Source: Membranipora membranacea (Eukaryota > Bryozoa > Gymnolaemata > Cheilostomatida > Membraniporidae). Taken from it: DNA of 64,000 nt. The first letter of the stretch is position 1. Every line of letters begins with the position of its first letter. A program made the position numbers and the translations under genes. The notes under the pieces are model-generated. The model did no database searches. It was not told the origin of the DNA and was given only the letters and a program-made list of their open reading frames with translations. Positions 60,523 to 64,000 of this stretch are shown one piece after another. The stretch spans positions 22,072,001 to 22,136,000 of the forward strand of contig OU612075.1 of the NCBI GenBank assembly GCA_914767715.1, read 5' to 3'.

Positions 60523-60687
60523 TGCAGGGCCGTCTTCCTCGCTGCATGAGGGTACGCCATGCTGGCGTTCTCTCCTTTCTGGGAGGGAGTGGCTCCCGAG
60601 CCGTACGTCGAGGACGGGCATCTCTCTGAACTGGTGGTGCTACAATCTGCTCTTCATTGTTTAGATCAGACAGGGTGTCCTCCTCTG
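60523..60687 (-). CDS. Probable internal exon of an unrecognised minus-strand gene
   Basis: A TTCTACTTGCAG acceptor and a GTAAGT donor enclose 165 bases with phase 1 at both ends. The frame reads EEDTLSDLNNEEQIVAPPVQ, then RDARPRRTAREPLPPRKERT and PAWRTLMQRGRR. It is acidic first, then Pro/Arg-rich, which fits a disordered linker, perhaps of a nuclear or retroelement protein. The acceptor is CAGCAG, another tandem acceptor. The exon faces the plus-strand gene ending at 60133, so the two genes would overlap or lie tail to tail. Confidence 0.4.
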
Positions 60688-60823
60688 CTGCAAGTAGAAC
60701 ACAAATATTAGTGCCTTGAACAGATACAGTTCTATCAAAAAACAGGTTGCAATGAATATGATTTACTACCAAAAGATATACAAATGCATATACCTGGTTC
60801 AGAGTCTGAGGATGGATCAGAGT

Positions 60824-61063
60824 TTAGAGTTTAGGGGCAGGGTAGTCAACGTCTTCGTCGGAGTCATCCAGAATGGATGACTCAGCCACCGCCATCGCTG
60901 ACATCAGAGCATGCCTAGTTCCAGCTCTTGTCTTAGGCCTTGAAGGACCAGCCTCAGCTAGGTCACGGGCATTAGCTGTAACAGTCGGCGCTGTACTTCC
61001 TGGGTAACGTTCAAGTGTAGGCAGGTACTGGTTTTTGTCAAGTGCTTCCAAGGTACCGGGCAA
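60824..61063 (-). CDS. Possible upstream coding piece of the same minus-strand gene
   Basis: The minus-strand frame reads LPTLERYPGSTAPTVTANAR and ends DDSDEDVDYPAPKL before a stop. A few bases later, in another frame, DPSSDSEP runs into a GTATAT donor in the phase needed by the exon at 60523-60687. A tandem TAAACTC duplication sits exactly at the frame change. Either an unseen intron or a frameshift separates them. Family unknown. Confidence 0.3.
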   Translation of the reverse strand: MPGTLEALDKNQYLPTLERYPGSTAPTVTANARDLAEAGPSRPKTRAGTRHALMSAMAVAESSILDDSDEDVDYPAPKL

Positions 61064-62235
61064 AAACTATCACATGTCACCCGAGACATATCCTGGTTTT
61101 TGGTTGGTGAGATCATCATACTTACACTGGTGATAATGTAGATATCTATTGGTTAGCATGTTTTTGACCACGATCCTCTGATCACTTGCTTATGTGACAG
61201 CTGTTTGCCTGGAAAGGCACTGTTCATGATTGGCGTTGGCTAGGTGTTGTGCCGAGAATTGCCTTGGGAACTATCAAACAACTTATTTAGCTGTACACTT
61301 AGCAGCAACAAACAACAGGCAATATGTCAATGGCAGTAGGTATTTGTACATGCTTCTGATACGATAAAAATTTCAAATGACCATGTGACCATCGATGCTG
61401 AGACAATGAGAAGCATATGGAAAATTGATGTTCATCAAGCCAAGGTCATCGAGAAGGAGATCGGTAAGCAGAAAACAGCAGCAAAGTCAGCTGACAAAGA
61501 GAATATGTCTGAGATGAGCAGTGCTACAAAGTCAGCTTGAGAGGGGGAAAATAAGATTACGTGTCTGACTCAGTTCATTAAAGTCAATTTGGGCAAATCT
61601 TAGGCTAAGAAGTTGTCTTCTCTTATTGTTGAAATTTGGTGGCTCATTTACAGTATAGAGTTATCAATGAACTAAACTAAAGGTTTAGTTCATTGGAGTT
61701 ATCACCCCATCTATCTATCTGTGTAAAACATTTTGGTTTCAAGCATGTGGATAGACTGCTTCACAAAGTAAAGGGATTCAAAGTAAATTTTTTAACAATA
61801 GTCAAGGAAAGAGTTTTTTACTCCTTGGTCAAGGTACCTGCAAGCTTTGTGTCAAGGGGAAAGTTGTGGGAAAAACTCCTTCCATCTATTTCTCGCAATT
61901 ACAGGGTTCTGGAGAATGAACTGAATTCAAAGTTTTTGATTACAGTAAAAAATAGAATATGCAGGCTCTCCCGTAAAAATTTCTCTGTACAGCCTTACTC
62001 CACAATTAGACTTGATGTTTTATGCTTAAATTACACCTAACTATCCTAGCTAAATTGATACGGTGGGTATAGCTAGGAAGGCAGTATTGTGGCAGTTTTT
62101 ACAATAGGATTAGCCATTACAATCCCTGAATGATGCTGGCACAATGTACCCTTGGTCTGTGCAATCATGGAACCTTAAATTTATCGAAAGGGCCTCATAT
62201 CAAATGTATCTGCGGTCCATCGTCTACTGGGAATT
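61064..62235. other. Spacer, no supportable gene
   Basis: A plus-strand open stretch of 115 codons at 61693-62040 has no recognisable family signature or flanking exons. The GTTTAGTTCATT word near 61690 is inversely repeated just before it. Confidence 0.35.
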
Positions 62236-62283
62236 GGTTGGCACCCAGGTGTGCTCCGACCTGCCTGCAAACAGAGAGCAACC
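62236..62283 (+). repeat. SINE fragment, opposite to the copy at 63190-63427
   Basis: CAGGTGTGCTCCGACCTGCC and GCAAAC.GAGAGCAAC match the inverse of 63281-63324. The similarity breaks off on both sides. Confidence 0.7.
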
Positions 62284-63189
62284 TGGGGCAGATATTGTGG
62301 CCTGGCCACTTAGGCAACGAATTTCGCTGCCTATGCTCCGGGATGTGGCTTCTGACAAGACATCTGATTTAAATCAACCTTCAATTTTAATCAGTCTTGA
62401 GACACAAAGGTTATCCTCAGGTTTTGATATTCTAATATTACATTGCCTTTAAATCCTTTGGAAAAGATAAACAAGGCACAACAGTAACAAATTCTTTCCC
62501 TGTAATGAAAAACAGAGACTGCAACACAACTGGTTGTTTACAAATAAGATTTTCTTGAGGGATTAGAAAATTTACTCAGAGAAAACAATGTCTGTAATTG
62601 CTCCAACTGATATCTTCATCCAGCTTAGGTCTCAATTGTACTTGGATCGTTTCAATGCACCGCGTGGAGAATTGCTTCCAATTTTGTTTGGAGGCCATCT
62701 CAGATTTGTTGTTTCTTGAGGCAGCCCACCTGTTTGGCTAACCGAATCGTCAAAAGTAACAACATTATAACTTGTTGCAGTATAGATGCAGTCCCAGCCA
62801 GGGCACGATTTAAAAAAAATATACAAATTCAAACGTAACATGAATGCTGTCAATGGTTATTTCAGGACTGCAATTCCTAAATGGTGATAAATACACCAAG
62901 GTCGACCATACAGATACCAGCTCACTGAAAATGCAGCAGAATATTTCACATAGAATATCATGTGTGTTATTAAGGGTGAGCCCTCCTGACACACAGTTAT
63001 CATAATCCTATACGCATCCAGCATAGTTACATTAGTGTTTTTCAATAATAAAAGATTGGGATGACATTCGAGTAAAATTTAAGCTCAAACATTTGGGTGT
63101 ATTTTGAAAATGCTATCATTGAACAGTATCCACTGAAAAAGCCAAATCCAAACCATGCTTCGGAATATTAACAATATAAATTATTTTGA
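62284..63189. other. Spacer, no feature
   Basis: No exon, RNA gene or repeat pair recognised. Confidence 0.45.
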
Positions 63190-63427
63190 GGTCTTGTGGG
63201 TTAAAAAATCGCAAGTGTTGTCTCCGTCCGAGGACTGAGAAATATCAGTGCCTTAAGGGCGCGGCCGCCGTATTCGGCGCCAAGTTGCTCTCAGTTTGCA
63301 GGCAGGTCGGAGCACACCTGGGGCTTCATATGAGCCCAGTAGTCAGTAGACCGCAGTGGGATTTGAACCCAGGACCTCCAACGCTTGCGCGTTAAAGGGC
63401 AGGCGCTCCAACCAACTGAGCTATAGT
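63190..63427 (-). mobile_element. tRNA-derived SINE-like element
   Basis: Read on the minus strand, it begins near 63425 with the A-box-like TAGCTCAGTTGGTTGGAGCG and a B-box GGTTCAAATCC. It then has a body with GCAGGCAGGTCGGAGCACACC as seen from the plus strand, a GC-rich GGCGCGGCCGCCG stretch, and an AT-rich end. The anticodon arm does not fold properly, so it is a tRNA-derived SINE head rather than a tRNA gene. Confidence 0.65.
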
Positions 63428-64000
63428 CATTCTGATAGAATTTGATGGGTGACTGATGGGTGACTGATGGGTCACCACAATCTATACTGAAAACTTATAT
63501 CTCATAGCTCATTTAGATAATGTGATGAACTGATGCTCCAAAAAAAACCAGATCTCTGTGAGCTACCATGTCGAAATGTAATTCTGCCCAAACAGAAAAA
63601 CACGAACTTGGAGATTTTTCGTCAGATTTGGAGTTTTTTGCAGAAAAAGATAAATGAATAGTTTGCTGATTGACTAACAATCCAGGTGACCAAATGTGGT
63701 TATTCTGAATCAAAAACTGTAGGAAGGAGATAGCTTTTGGAAAAGTAGGGAGGAGATAACTACAACGGAGCATTTTTGACTTTAAATAACTGAGGAATTA
63801 TGACAGCAATGTCATCGCCATTCACGAGCTGTCTGATGATAGTAAATGCTTGTTGGCTAATGATCTCAGTGAATTCTGAATCCGCATTGAAAAATCTTTT
63901 AGCTCTGATGAATTCAGTTTAGACGACACAACTGTAGATTATCTGTGAGATAGGAAACATTGGTGGTTTCAACAAGGTACTGATGAATTTTGCCAATAAC
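63428..64000. other. Spacer, no supportable gene
   Basis: A GGGTGACTGAT word is repeated in tandem at about 63445-63475. Nothing else is recognised. Confidence 0.45.

Noticed and set aside
61693-62040. 115-codon plus-strand frame as a gene
   Set aside because: No recognisable domain, no flanking exons and no supporting context.
63345-63425. Functional tRNA gene on the minus strand
   Set aside because: Promoter boxes are present, but the anticodon arm does not fold and a fragment of the attached body recurs nearby, as in a SINE.

Overview
The window reads as nuclear DNA of an invertebrate animal, most likely marine. The signs are spliced genes with consensus GT-AG introns, a Cys-loop receptor subunit, AT-rich intergenic DNA, non-LTR, tyrosine-recombinase and hAT-like mobile elements, and tRNA-derived SINE-like repeats. 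The phylum cannot be fixed from sequence alone; a hemichordate, echinoderm, cephalochordate or cnidarian would all fit. I see no bacterial operon, CRISPR array or phage module.

0-25 kb: a head-to-tail array of three cytochrome P450 genes resembling CYP46A1 (cholesterol 24-hydroxylase). Genes B (7368-13848, 522 aa) and C (15874-25189, 519 aa) are complete, with 11 coding exons in identical phases. Gene A (246-5783) enters at exon 3 because its first two exons lie left of the window. All three keep the P450 motifs. A and B share exon, 3' flank and 5' flank sequence, so they arose by a tandem segmental duplication. Gene C is older but carries short tracts almost identical to A/B, which suggests gene conversion. 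Its introns 3 and 5 contain tandem duplications that copied the 3' ends of exons 3 and 5. The introns hold several MITE-like elements, among them a hAT-like element with a perfect 8-bp target duplication.

25-36 kb: repeat-rich DNA. It holds a hAT-like element carrying a tRNA-like core, an 803-bp giant palindrome, a hAT-like element with TAGYGCTGTCACGAT ends, a CR1/L2-type LINE fragment on the minus strand, and a 4,065-bp element with long inverted ends, an 8-bp target duplication and a second hAT-like element nested inside.

36-42 kb: an intronless 482-aa nicotinic-receptor-like subunit (36008-37456), which keeps the Cys-loop and vicinal cysteines but has lost most of the acetylcholine aromatic box. 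It is followed by a broken DIRS/Ngaro-type retroelement (reverse transcriptase, RNase H and the C-terminal end of a tyrosine recombinase), with a 525-531 bp tandem repeat directly downstream.

42-64 kb: mostly gene-poor. It contains a two-exon minus-strand gene for a small single-pass membrane protein with KCNE-like layout (47468-48608), a 39-bp-arm perfect hairpin, several local tandem duplications, a 5'-truncated LINE (57071-58152), the last three exons of an unrecognised plus-strand gene (59240-60133), a probable minus-strand exon (60523-60687), and tRNA-derived SINE fragments. No undescribed multi-gene system is evident. The best leads are the P450 conversion tracts and exon-tail duplications, the orphan receptor, the KCNE-like gene and the 4-kb TIR element.
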